A DNA stretch of 64,000 nucleotides. Origin: Flammula alnicola. Its lineage: Eukaryota; Basidiomycota; Agaricomycetes; Agaricales; Strophariaceae. The stretch covers positions 1-64,000 of the forward strand of contig JADNRV010000271.1 in the NCBI GenBank assembly GCA_015499995.1, written 5' to 3'. Made by a program: the position numbers and the translations under genes. The notes beneath the pieces were generated by a model that searched no databases, had not been told where the DNA came from, and saw only the letters and a list, made by a program, of their open reading frames with translations. Position 1 is the stretch's first letter. The number at the start of each line of letters is the position of its first letter. Shown one piece after another: positions 45,934 to 58,010 of this stretch.

Positions 45934-46593
45934 GTCCGTGAAGCCCCTGTGGAAGGTGGGTATGCCTTTGACTATCCTGCTCTGTCCCTGACAGAGATGT
46001 AGGAGAATGTAACACTGGCCAATAGCGCCGCTTTGGCAGGCGTTGTTGGCCCGTTTTGCAGCCTTCAGGTAACGCGAAGCTGATATGCAACAGAATGGTA
46101 AACTTTGTACTATATCTTGACTCGATTTCGACTCGCTCTTTCGTGATTCTCGCAAATCCATAACCCTCCGCTGACCAATGACTAGCGTCGAATTTGACCT
46201 TATTTTTAATTGATCCACCATATTTTTTGGCCACTCTCCTCGCATTTACATGGATAAAATCAGAATGCAATGAGATCGCGGAATGTGTGCCAAAACGATA
46301 CCATGCACAGAACTCACATTCTTGTCTCTGTTGATTTGGTCCTTGATTGCGTTCAAGTTGACGATCACTTTATTCCTTGAACGGCCACCCTTATGGCGAC
46401 CGCCGCATGATGAGCGTCGAGTGCTTCATACTCTCGTTCGCTCAGGTCATAGGATAAATCCAAGTATCGAGCGACGAGGTGGTTGTCGTCCGAGATCGGG
46501 TTCTTGGCGCGCGTTGAAGCCTGACACGCTATGGCAGCTCCAGCGATCACAAAGCCCAGAGCGCTTGGTAAAGATATGAGGAAGACTGGTCAC
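45934..46593 (-). pseudogene. Decayed paralogue of the secreted protein, right copy
   Basis: Mirror of 9861-10520 with the same frame break and the same lost acceptor. It was therefore already dead before duplication, or was homogenised afterwards. Confidence 0.6.
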
Positions 46594-46955
46594 TTCAGCG
46601 TTTCTTCAGCGCTTGATCATCGCTCCTGGATCCATCACCGCGTTGCCGATTCATCGATGATATGATATGGTTCTCGTTAAAATTTCTTAATGTGTCCCAA
46701 AGACACTGAGCAAGATATCCCAGGCAATGTGTCAGAGAGCAATCGGGGAGTCGAGCAGTTTTCAAGCAGAAGGATTCCGAAAGTCTTGTTTATAACGGAA
46801 TGGACGTACTTACTTTCTTGCGGTGGCGATATGTCAGACAATTGAAAGTTTATGCCCATGAAAAAGGCTCTCTGAGATTGGTTTCTCGGAGAGGGTGATT
46901 ATTCGTGAGTTACAACAGTAATTTAGACAGGATCGCTAGAGGCGCAACTGATTCT

Positions 46956-47767
46956 TTACATAGGCCCAAACACAAGGTCTTTTCCACCATTAGATGTGCT
47001 TTGCACGTTACCGGTGTACGCCCACTGTTACACGTAAAATATTGATTCAGCATCCTGACTGTGTGACGACGAGAAATACGCACGTTGAGATATCCACCGT
47101 CCCCAATACGGTGGAATGTACCTTCCTTGAACCAGTATATTTCATAACTATGCAATGAGAAAAATCGTTCATTCACGTTGAAAAGAGTAGGACAAGTCTA
47201 AAGGAAGGAACTTTACTTACCCGACTGTTTGATGGAAGCTCACATTGAGCTCTTGATGAGAATGATCCCAATCGACACCTCGTGTGCCTTTGAAGTTGTA
47301 CGTGTGCTGTGTATGGCAAACGACGAAGTTGAGGTGTGGGTGTCCAGCCCTGAAGTTGTCTGCTAATGCCTTGGTCCATCGCGATCGCATCTACGTGGTC
47401 CAGAAAAAGTCAGATCAGAAAACCCGCCACACACAATGTACGCCAGGCTGAGATGCGAAGGACTCACATCTTTGTCTTTATTGACTTGATCCTGAAGTAG
47501 TGGTACCTGACGGGCCTCGATCTCTTCATACTCTCGCTCACTTAGCTCATAGAACGGGTCCAAGTATCGAGCGCCAAGGGAATCGTCGTCGTACAAATTA
47601 TCTCGTTCCTGGAGCGAGTCTTCATCCGCATAGAAGCGTTCTGCAAGAGAGTCGTCGTTCCAGGAATCACGCCGAGAAATGTCGTTGGTCCCTTCGATGG
47701 ACTGGGAAGGAATGGCGGTGACGGCGGTCAAAAAGCCGAGAAGGGCATAGACGATCAGGAATTTCAT
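46956..47767 (-). CDS. Small secreted protein of unknown family, right copy
   Basis: Exons 47767-47468, 47390-47221, 47147-47084 and 47024-46956. The 200-residue product is identical to that of 8686-9497, with the signal peptide, acidic DDSL region and GYEIYWFKEGTFHRIGDGG block. No difference was seen in coding or intron sequence. Confidence 0.75.
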
Positions 47768-48057
47768 GGTGGTTTCGTTAGTTGAGTGTAGGGCCTGCCG
47801 TACAGTCGATGTGGGTAAGTCAGACCAGCTGATATGAGGAATACTCAGAAGAAACCTTCGCCTTTTAAACTGGGGGTGCTCCTATTTTAAATGTGCGTAA
47901 GGGTTTACGGCGCGATTTCAGCATCCTGCTCAGCTCCGGATGGCAATTTGATGATGGCGTGTTTACGTAGAAAAGTACGGCCTTTTACAACATGGAGGAG
48001 CACCTGAATAATTTAATTGTATCATTGCAGCCGTCCAATTCATCACCACTCTACTAT

Positions 48058-48617
48058 GGTGCGGTCGGACTTTAGGCCGCTGCTTTTGAACAAATCGATC
48101 ACATCACGCAAAAACGGATTTCTTATCCCTCGAATAAAAACACTCCATTTGATGAGAAGAATAAATCTAAGTACCAGAGGGATAAGGAAAATATTCAAAA
48201 CTGACGAAGTTGCCAAATTTATGATCACGAATTTGGCGCAGGTCCGTGCGCGTGTCCAAATCAGGTAATAGAGCACGGGAAAGATTAGATTAGATTTACT
48301 ACGCATCAAGCGCCCTTGCAACAGCCGTGTAATGGGGAACTGAACTTCTTAACCTGCAGCTGAGCTTCCTTTGCTCCGAGCCCCGCTCTATAGGCATCCA
48401 TCCAGTGTACCATATCCGAGACCTCGATTACTAACCCATAGTCGAAGATTTCATTGTAAAGCTTGCGCTCCTTATCTCAGGTGAAATTTGGTCTGCGGTG
48501 CATACTTAGCTAGATTAAATTAACTATTTTTTTGTATATATATATAATAAAAATTAAAATTTCAGCCAGCCAATTTGGCGCCTGTACAAAAGTAGTGGCC
48601 TAAAGTCCGACCGCACC
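48058..48617. mobile_element. Short TIR element, intact right copy (about 560 bp)
   Basis: Terminal inverted repeats of about 30 bp start GGTGCGGTCGGACTTTAGGC at both ends and match at 28 of 30 positions. No transposase or convincing frame is inside and no clear target-site duplication flanks it. It resembles a MITE. It carries the empty target site for the DIRS insertion (between 48606 and 48607). Confidence 0.7.
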
Positions 48618-49185
48618 CGCGACCGGAATCCTTGAAACTGCGATGCATGATTTTCTCCCAGAAAGGTTGAATTAGTGGCCTTTGAAAATGTGGTTTCGGC
48701 TAGATACTAATAGTGCTCATAGCCCAGTGCACAGGTTGCTACTTTTTGAGATCAAACGTTTCGATGGTAGTTCATTTTAGCATGCCCCTTGTCCATGTGC
48801 AAGATGCTGTACTGGCATGTGCAGTTACATGTACCATAACACCGATGTGGATTATCATATGCCAGGTGCGCTACTGTACTGGACGGTGGGACGATAATTG
48901 CGTATACAGGGTTATCCTGTTTCTCAACTTAGAATCCTCCTCTCTATTGCGTTCTTTCAAGTTCATGGTGGTGATAGGCGCGATTATGCGGCTGTTAGGA
49001 CAGCGCATGACCTCCCCTTCGAGATCAGCTTTCAAAAAAAATCATCCGCTTGTCGCCAGGGATAATTCTAATGAGAAACCCAGTATGCCCGGAAACCCTG
49101 ACTAAAAGTAATCGGAATGTAAAAAAACCCGTCCATCCGTTCTCAGGCTGAGCATGAATCAGCCCAGCGGTTGCGTACTGATCGA
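48618..49185. other. Spacer downstream of the transporter, right arm
   Basis: Mirror of 1143-1710. No gene supported. Confidence 0.55.
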
Positions 49186-51882
49186 TCACCGGTCATCGAC
49201 CAACTCACTAATCAACTCTCTGAACCCTAAATCCTGTTCAATCTACCAACCACGAAACAACAATCAAGAACAAATGAGTTCAACAAGTTCAAATGGGAAG
49301 ATACAAGGTGGAATAAACGCACCTCGGCCTTGAGCAGCGCTTCCTCCCTCCCCGCCGACGAGCGGAAGAGCTTATCCACCTCCTCGAGAGATACGTTCGC
49401 CGTCTCGGGTACGAGATGCGTCGCCCAGAGATACGAAAGTGTGCATGCCCCAGCGAATATGAGGAATGTTACACTGCAATAAAAATCAAATTAGAGCCAA
49501 AGAAAGAGAATTCACGAATAAGGAAAGAAAGACGTACGAAGGAGAGAAATCCACAAAGACAGGCGTCAAGAGCCCGATAAAGACTATCCATGGTCCCAGA
49601 ACCACGTCAGACATCCGAAGGAAAGACGAAAGAAACAGTTATTGGACACATACAATTGTTTATCCAATTCGACGCCGTGCTCAGCGCGACACCCTTGCTT
49701 CGCATGGAGAGCGGGAAGACCTCGCTGGGGAGGACCCATCCGATAGGCCCGAAGGAGATGCCATACGCGAATGTGAAGGTGTATATCCCACTGTGAAGAC
49801 GGACAAATATAATCAGCTTTCTTCTTATGACACGCAACGAGACGCAGAGGGTTGGGGAAAGAGGAGATAGACACATACCCAACTGCGATCCAAGCTGCGA
49901 ACCGGTGAGCAGACCAATCAGATTGGAAGAGTATAACGAGCACCGCGATGCCCAAATGCGAGAGGGCCATAGCCGCACTACCGCCTACGCGAAAACATCA
50001 CAATCGTGTCAGCGAGAGCCACTCAACTAATTGGGTGGAAATTGTCAGCAAAACTCGCCTCTAAGCAAGGGCCTTCTGCCAACCCTATCGATGAACACGA
50101 TCGCGGGCATCACAGCGATCAGCTGCACGATTCCAATCCCACCCGACACGAGCAGCGTGACGGTATCCCCCCTCAGACCGATGCTATGCACCAGAGTTGG
50201 GCCGTAATATAGGAGCGCGTTTATCCCAGACCATTCTGCAAAAAAAATCGAGAAATGATGTAGAGTAAGTACAGGAGTTTCAATTTCATTTCGTTTGTGA
50301 ATGGAAATAAACGGGCAAGAGACATACGTTGGAATACCATAATCAACACCCCGATCCACGTCCGGTCTCTGTACCGCTCATCAAACAGCTTCTTCCACGC
50401 TCTCCACTCCATGCTGAATCCCGAACTGCGCTTGTCGCCGTTGGAAGCATTTTCACGCTGGTGCACAGAGTCAAGGTCGAGATCAGACTGCAACGTCCGC
50501 TGGATGAGCATAGTCTCGACGCGCATCTCCAACAGCTCAAGCTATCCACGCAAATCAATCAGAATTCCGATATCCGACAAAAAGCACAACAGAAAATGAA
50601 ATCAAGAACGAACCTGGACTAACAAATCCCCGTCGGCCTCCTGCTCTGTCCTCATCCTGAGACGCGTGAGACTCGCATGCGCCTCGTCGTATTTTCCCTG
50701 TAGCACCAGCAGGCGCGGTGATGGAGGAAGGAAGAAACATCCAAGACCGAGGATTACGCCCGGGATGAGCTGGATCCCTAGTGGGATGCGCCATGACGCG
50801 GAGCCGGGTACTACTCAGGTATATTGGATGTTGGAAAAACTCACAGAAGCAAATAAAAATAACAAACGCACATTCACGTGTCATGAAGCCAGTCCAGAAG
50901 CCGAACACCACACCTAGGACGATGGAGAGCTGTTCAAGCGCCATGAGCGACCCACGGACTTCTGGAGAGCTGATTTCTGCCATGTAGAGCGGAGAGAGCA
51001 TGCTATGGAGCGTAAGTACGAAAAGGGCAATAACTCGGGCAGATAGAGGTCGTACCTCAAAGCCCCGACACCGACACCACCTATTGCCCGTCCGATAAAT
51101 AAATGACTCAAGTGTCGCGCAAAGCATTGGAATGAGGAGCCGATGCAGAATACGACTGTATTTGTGGTGAGTTGGGGTCGCATAAGGACGACAAGGAAGG
51201 ATGGACGTACTGCATGCGGCAACGATGGATTTGCCTCTTGAATACTTGTCTGCGTAGACACCTGCTGTAAGAGCGCCAATCAGGGCCCCAAGTTCCAGGA
51301 CGGCAGCTGCGAGTGATAAAAAGCTTGGTAGGTATATAATTTCATAAAGAAGAAATGAGGGTCATACTCATGATTCCTTTCTGCAGTGGTGTAATTGGCC
51401 ACCGCAGCATGAAGTCTTCCATAACGAGTACATTTGCAATCTAGAAATAATAATCGAGAGCATTATCAGTAACTGTAGATACTGCCAAAAAGGGTGACGT
51501 AGTAATAAAGCAAACGAAACGATCATGACGACACGAACCCACACAGGGACGAATGAGGGTCACTCACCACACCCTGATCATATCCAAACTCCAGTCCTCC
51601 AAGGGACGCAAAGAACGCACAGAGCAAAGCATACCGGTTATGCCGTAGCCCAGCTAGACCTCTCGGCCCATACGCGTACGAATAGCTGTTCCCGTCTGGG
51701 TGCACAGTGAATGTCCCGCCTTGAAGCTCGAGGGTTCTGCCTTCGCCAGTGTGGGTGGAATTGTGGCCAGAGGGAAGAAGAGGTGAATTGGGTTCTACAG
51801 GAGGAATATTAACTTGAAACGCTGATGCTTCGTTGGAGGGTGATAGTGCTATGTAGCCGGCATTATGGACGCTCTGGGCCAA
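49186..51882 (-). CDS. MFS sugar transporter, complete right-arm copy
   Basis: Twelve-helix sugar porter with a hydrophilic N-terminus (MAQSVHNAGYIALSPSNEAS). Family signatures in order: GLEFGYDQGV; GRAIGGVGVGAL joined to SMLSPLYMAEISSPEVRG (GR motif and PxYxxEIxxxxxRG); PPSPRLLVLQGKYDEA in place of PESPR; EWSGINALLYYGP; FIDRVGRRPLL; PSEVFPLSMRSKG; PETANVSLEEVDKLF. At least ten short introns; the one mirroring base 270 has a GC donor. No lesion found. Inverted-repeat identity starts inside this gene at 50327, which is simply where the window cuts the left copy. Confidence 0.88.
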
Positions 51883-52948
51883 CGGAGATGAGCATCACGA
51901 ACTTGACATGAAGGGAAGGTCATGAATGAAGTTCACTCACCATGCGTACACTTTGTTATGTAGTATAATACTTTATATGGTGATTTAGGGCAAAGGTTCC
52001 CTTCGCCTTCAGCTTCAGCGCTGTCCAAGCAAGCCGTGCGTCCGACGTCGTGGCCGTCGTGGTCGTGGTTGTTTCGGGCGTCCCAAAACGGCAGCCCATT
52101 ACAACCCCGCCAAAACTCGTCCGACCGGCCCGGAACACTGCCTTTGCATATTACTTACATCTTGCCGCAGGCTGCAGCGTCCTCAAAACGCGTCCAATAC
52201 AACTGAAACTCCCTCAGTGGTATATGTCTCCATATAGGCGCGAAAATAGCAAAAAAGAACGCGTGAAAGCCGAACACAAACAAGGAGTCGGCCATCACGC
52301 AATGCGGCGTTAGAGTATGCCAGGTTTAGGACGACAAAGCAAGGTTGCTTTGTCCGTTTTTTTGGACTGGATATCGGAATGACAATGAGAAGAATATTTA
52401 CTGGTAAGCCTCTTATAAATATTACTGTGCAACATGTTATGAAAGTCGTCAGGATGCAGGGAATCGTTGCTCATCGTGCTTGGTAAGAGTAGTAGATGGT
52501 CAGACTCAATGCGATACCTCTCGGGGTCTGGGCACAGAACTGTCTCTATATCAATAATGTCGCAATACCAGAATAACTCGGATCTTGAACACCGGCCTTT
52601 GCAGCCTCAATGAAGCCGCAAACTGCGATACAATGGGCACCGGTGAAATTTTCCGGGTGGGGTGCCACTCCCAATTTTTTCCTTGGCTCTGGCTCCTTCC
52701 TTTCTGTATAAAGGGCCACGAAAAAGTTGGGGCCGTTAGGAAGTCCCTTTCACCCTTCGCTTCATCTGAACACCGAGGACTGCGTTCTCGCTCGCTCGCC
52801 TTTGATTTTGGATTTTGTCAATCATCTGTGCTAGTCACGATCAGTATCTTCTTACGGCCTTTCACCTTTCACGATTAGCTCGCCCTCAACATTAATACAC
52901 ACTCTCTAACCTCCTTTACGACACCTATTACCGCCAACGACAAAGAAA
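51883..52948. other. Intergenic region between transporter and 381-aa gene
   Basis: Divergent promoter region of about 1 kb with no supported gene. C/T-rich runs precede the gene at 52949. Confidence 0.5.
52707..52712 (+). promoter_or_regulatory. Candidate TATA box
   Basis: TATAAA in CTTTCTGTATAAAGGGCC, 237 bases before the ATG at 52949. The position would allow a 5' UTR of about 200 bases. Support is motif and position only. Confidence 0.35.
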
Positions 52949-54094
52949 ATGCCCGTTCACCGCCATCAACGCACCCAAAACCAACCCCTCCGCGCCAGAT
53001 GCGACATTAAACTCAGAATTCGCACTGATCTAATCGAGCCCACCTTGGAGGAGATAGCTGTGAATGGCGACTCCAACCTCAAAGGACCGAGTCCTGCCCC
53101 CGAAGTAACTGAATTTCCAACCACCATCCCAGCGAAACGCCCCCATACCACCCAGAACGTCGGCGGACGCAAGAAGCGCGTAAGGACACGGATCCAGACG
53201 ATATGGGCGACGAAAAGTCTGCGCACCCGCGCCCCTGTTTCCCTTAGCCCAAGGCCTCGTGTTCATCCCCGTCCTTCCCTCCCTCCTCCTGCCCGCACGC
53301 CAGTCATACGAACCCTTTCCTGCCTCCTCCAAGTCTCTCCCCACATCTCCGTCGCATTCTCCAACGGGACGTACGACCCGTGTTCCCTGATGCCGCCGCA
53401 TCTCGCAGAAACAGGCCAAGCCGCGCCCTTCACTCACATCGTGCGTATAGTGTATCCTGGCATGCGGATCGGGCTCGAGTGTAGCTGTATCGATGAGGGC
53501 GATGAGGCGTTGAAGCTGGAAGAAGGTATGGTGCGGGTCGACTTCGATGAACGCTCGGGTGTGCGGGTGTTGACGCTCGTCGTTCCGGCGCCAGAGTCTC
53601 AAATGCGCGGTGCATATTACTCTCGGAATCCTCTCCATGAAAAACAGACGACGTTGACAAACTACCAGCTTAAGCTTGCGCGGGACTTTATTTGGCGCGC
53701 TCTGTCGTACTCTCACACAGCGCCAACGTACGGCGTCTCTACTGATATCTCGCACATTCTCATTACCACCCCGCCTTCACTTCCCGACTCGTTTTCTTTG
53801 CCCTCCTTGCCATGGGCAGACCCACGTTGGTCCCCGCGCTCAACGCACTCGCCCAGCGCATCGAATGCCATCTCCATCGTCTCCTGCTACCTCGCCTACG
53901 CCTATGGAGAAGAGATACCACGCGTGTTCTCTAGGCTAGAGGAGGAGCTTCTTCTTGCTCATCGGGATTGTTGGCAGTCGCGCGGTAGGCATGCTCTCCA
54001 GATTGAGAATATCTGGCGGTGGATGGGCCATACAGAAAAGGCGGGGTGGTACGCTCTGCAAGCGGTTGCGCGGGACGTTCATGATACTACGTGA
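52949..54094 (+). CDS. Unrecognised 381-aa protein, single exon
   Basis: Basic, Pro-rich N-terminus (to about residue 110, with VGGRKKRVRTR), then an ordered region with SPHISVAFSNGTYDPCSLMP and KLARDFIWRALSY. HILITTPPS is followed by SNAISIVSCYLAYAYGEEIP. The last block resembles the 710-740 island of the 1,132-residue protein at 26224-29622. The general shape recalls inactive dual-specificity phosphatase-like proteins of basidiomycetes, but no HCxxGxxR loop is present, so this is only a suggestion. The frame is clean and codon use ordinary. Confidence 0.65.
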   Translation: MPVHRHQRTQNQPLRARCDIKLRIRTDLIEPTLEEIAVNGDSNLKGPSPAPEVTEFPTTIPAKRPHTTQNVGGRKKRVRTRIQTIWATKSLRTRAPVSLSPRPRVHPRPSLPPPARTPVIRTLSCLLQVSPHISVAFSNGTYDPCSLMPPHLAETGQAAPFTHIVRIVYPGMRIGLECSCIDEGDEALKLEEGMVRVDFDERSGVRVLTLVVPAPESQMRGAYYSRNPLHEKQTTLTNYQLKLARDFIWRALSYSHTAPTYGVSTDISHILITTPPSLPDSFSLPSLPWADPRWSPRSTHSPSASNAISIVSCYLAYAYGEEIPRVFSRLEEELLLAHRDCWQSRGRHALQIENIWRWMGHTEKAGWYALQAVARDVHDTT

Positions 54095-54608
54095 GGTTGA
54101 CGATATCTGTGGTACCTTTTCGTTTCTCTCCTATCGACTTTTTCTTTCAATTTTTCACGAATCCATATGACCGTTTTACATATACTATACCCTTCGCACT
54201 GCGTTTACGCGCGACACTGACCCTTTCGAGTTTCGTGATCGTTATCTTCGTTTAATCCTTTTCCACCCTCCTTGACTTATTTAACCTGGATATATCTTTT
54301 GGAAAATCCAAGTCAGACTGACAATTTGAATATCGATTCAAGAAAGAACAGTGTTTGAGTAAGTGTTTGAGGCAAGTTTGAGGGCAATTTGGGGGTGCCG
54401 GATGGCCGGACAGCCGGGACCGTGATGGTAATATTCATGACATTGATTTATGTAAAAGTTATGTAAAAGCTGCCAGTGGTCGCGTCGTCTCTTGGTTATC
54501 TCCCAGTTCTGAGTTCAACGTTCATCCCTCACCATCGTACTTACACGTCACGCACTCTTATTCTTCCAAGTTCGACCACTTTCCGCTCTTTGAATAAGTA
54601 ATACTAGT
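54095..54608. other. Intergenic region
   Basis: 3' flank of the 381-aa gene and promoter of the F-box gene. Nothing specific seen. Confidence 0.5.
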
Positions 54609-57532
54609 ATGGTTATAAAGGCTGCCACAAAATTCGTGACGCCAATCTCCAATGCTCTTGACGAGGACTCTGATATGATGGATCTCGACGAGGATGACGA
54701 TGTTGCCACTTCTTCCGACGAAGAAAGTGAGTATGGGTCAAGTGAGTTGTCATTCGCTCTATCTGACTTCTTCACTGACTCGGAAACTCTTCCAGAAAAG
54801 AGAACCACGAAAGCACCTCCAGCCAAAAGAGCAAGAACGTCGGCGACCTCGTCACCCCAGAAACCAGCAACCCAAGCAAAAACATCGTCTCATAAGAAAA
54901 AGAGCCTTAGTCTCCTACCGACTATGCCACTTGATGTTCTGTTCGAGGTATAAACCCGAGAATTCGCTTTGTTATTCTCATTTCTGACGCGTCCGTTGGC
55001 ATAGATTTTTGGGATGCTCTCTCCGAAAGACATCCTCAGCGTGTCGAGGACGAATAAGCTTTTCAGGGAGACCCTCATGTCTCGTGGTGCTACGACGGTG
55101 TGGAAAGCTGCGCGAGAAAGGCTGGGAGCGCCGGACTGTCCAAGTGACCTTAATGAAGTGCGATGGGCAATACTCCTGTTTGGGAACACTTGTCAGGTGA
55201 GTATTTTTTTTCCTTCGAGAACGAGTCATTGTTGAAATCTCCTCATATTATTGTACAGAATTGTGGAGCAAAGGGTATTCCGAAAGCGGACTTCTATTTG
55301 AGGCGCCGCGTTTGTACATCGTGCAAGAAGAAAAAGTAGGACTTGTGCCTCCTTACCTGATCCTTATATTGATCGACGTCCACAGTCTCGTCGTCCGATC
55401 GAAATTCAAGACCCGCTTCCCCGACCTGGACATATCGATGTTGGACCTCATCCCTTCCACAGATGGTGCGATTTTTCTGTGCTCCCTCGTCTGAGTCTAC
55501 TTGAGTTCTGAAGACTTTTTTCAGTCGGCGGATGGGCCCACGGCCATTCGAGTAACAGTCAATTCTTCTGGGAGGCAGATATACTTGACATGGTGCATAA
55601 ACTGGCCACTCACACGCACAACATCCATATGCGTCTCGCTGATGCCAAGAAGAATCTTGACATATTCAAAGAAGAGCGCCTGAAACTTGTGAAAGAAATA
55701 ACCGACGTAAGTAGATCTACCCTTCGCCATGGAGATTACTGACTTAGATGCCGTGTTGTCATAGAATGCACCTCGCCTGCGCTATTGGGCAGCGAATGTT
55801 GCCGAACAACGCCAGCAAGGTACAGCCGACCTCTGTACGAGACGCCAGAACGCGTAGGACCTGATTTAATCTATTTGACATAGTCGATGTTGATTTTATT
55901 CACTTTCCAGGATATGCGAAAAATTTATTGAGCTCGGATACACAAAAGAAGATATGAAATCTGTTGCATATGCGCCGGAGTACAACCAGACGACAGCACT
56001 CAGTGACCGCAGTATGTTTCTACTCTTAGCCTATTGAAGATGAACCGTTTACATATCGGCTTTTCAGTTTGGCAGCGGATTCGCCCCATTTTGGAACCCA
56101 AGGTCAAGGAAGAAAAGGAGGATCGACTTAAACGAGAACTGAGGACGCTGAAAGTGATTCGAAGGCGGATGGTCGATTCTCTCTACAACACCTACAAGAA
56201 GTCGCTCCGTCCGTCTCAGTGGAGATACCTTCCTCGAACCCTCGATGTTTGCGAACTCGAGCCCTTTGCTCGGCTCATTGACTCTAGTTCTGATGTCCCG
56301 ATAACAGAAGCAGACTTTGGTCAGTGCATGGAGCGCCTTCCTGAGTTACTCACAGCTGAGCAGGATCTACTAAAAATTCAACTTCGGGGAGCAATTTCTC
56401 CTGTGACGTCCTCTTTGGCCAACCCTTCGAACGACACTCTAGAAGCCGGTGAGATAACGGAAGCATCTACGTCGAGCCCAACGGCACAACCCGTCGATTG
56501 TCTGGAACTGGCTACCTCCGTTTTTGAGTGCCGAGTCCGCTACTGTAACTTGGATTCGCGTTATCTTGTTGGCTACGATATTATCGCTACGCATCACTGT
56601 AAACCAGAAAGAGAGGGCGTGGAAGCCTCTTACTATTATTCGATATCGCCATCGGCATCGACATTGCTCGCACGTCCTGACGAGAAATTTACGATTGACA
56701 CAACAGCCGTCGCCACTGCACGGGCCCTGGTCCTCTGTACTGGCCTAGATCCAAACACGACCTTGGCAACGGACATGGACGCGAAGGATTATCGCTTCAC
56801 TTGCCTTCAGTGTAGACCCCAGAAGGCGAATGGCGTGTGGACACGAATAGGGTATTCGTGGCGTACAGCCGTAAGTTATTCACTCTAGATTTGCCCTGAT
56901 ATTCGCCAGAGCATTGATGTATTCCCTTAGATATCGCATACAGCACTACATGCAACCGCGACGTCATTTACACCTTGGGAGAAACTTTCGACTGCTGATG
57001 CCGATATGGTCAAGGACAAAGAACGAAACGACGCCAAATGGCAGACCTCTAACTGGACTTGTGGCCACTGTTCCGCCTACTTGACTACCCAGAAGTCACG
57101 CGCAGACATCCTTCAACACGTTCAGGCTATGTACGTCATCATAATCTCCCCGTGTTTATTAACCACTGAGTTTCCTGTAGGCATGGAATCGCCTTGCCTC
57201 GGGAGCCCGATGACATTTTCTTCTTCGAAAGGATAATATCACCGTTGTTCAGGCCTAGTCTCATCACTTATTCCGTCCCTGAACCGCCAATGATTGTCAA
57301 GCAAGGTGGTTCCCAGAACCAAGGAAATTCCGGGTCTTCCAAGGTCGCGAAATGTCTTCGTTGTGCTTTAGGGTCTGCTAAAGAACGAACGCGCCTCTTT
57401 GATGTATCGGGGGTGCGATCCCACCTCAAGGCGAAGTGAGTACTCGCATTTCTTTTTATTGTCCTCGTGGAACTAATGAACACAATTAGACACGGGATTC
57501 CTGACCCGATAAAGGGGGTTGACTGGATTTGA
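54609..57532 (+). CDS. Multi-exon basidiomycete F-box protein with Cys-pair motifs
   Basis: Start MVIKAATKFVTPISN with an acidic, then Lys/Ser-rich leader. The F-box (LLPTMPLDVLFE|IFGMLSPKDILSVSRTNKLF) is split by an intron. Then come a Cys-pair segment (NCGAKGIPKADFY, RRVCTSCKKK), a helical middle region (VWQRIRPILEPKVKEEKEDR) and C-terminal Cys pairs (FTCLQCRPQ, WTCGHCSAY, KCLRCALG) that resemble treble-clef zinc sites. The last exon ends IKGVDWI-stop at 57532. A 69 nt stretch (GTGAGTATGG to CTTCCAG, about 54727-54795) is either a retained or a real intron, since it keeps the frame. It is a probable SCF adaptor, and no lesion was noticed. Confidence 0.8.
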
Positions 57533-58010
57533 CAACTGCGATGGTCTTGACGTCACCCTGCCGCTAACATTTTTTCTTACACATCCAAACTTCATCTTGC
57601 TCGATTTAATCATGTATATAATATCATCATCTCAGACCTCCGTTAACACATAATCCCGTTCTACGCATAGATAGTTGACTTGCTTCGCACGTACCTACGA
57701 TATACCCTTTCATAATCCTCACCATCCCACTTGTTCTATATCCTTAAATCAGTGCAGATATATTTCATACAAAATGGATCTCGCAAAATTCTAATGTCGC
57801 ATTTAGTCGAAGTCTTGCAGTTGTCGCTTATAAGTACCTCCGTTAACCTCGAGCGCAACTCACATCTCAATCGCGATGTAGGCGGTAACGACGCGGAGTT
57901 AGCAACCAGGATGACTCAAGGCTTTACTTATATTTCTAACGAATGGAGGAATGGTGCAACAGTGATCGAATTACAAGAATATGACATGTCATATACGAGC
58001 ACATTGATTT
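57533..58010. other. Intergenic region between convergent genes
   Basis: About 480 bases, AT-rich. One short frame without a domain. Nothing else seen. Confidence 0.5.

Noticed and set aside
1..50327. Assembly artefact as full explanation of the inverted repeat
   Set aside because: Not excluded, but a DIRS present on one side only and several percent divergence in the inner arms argue for a genuine duplication.
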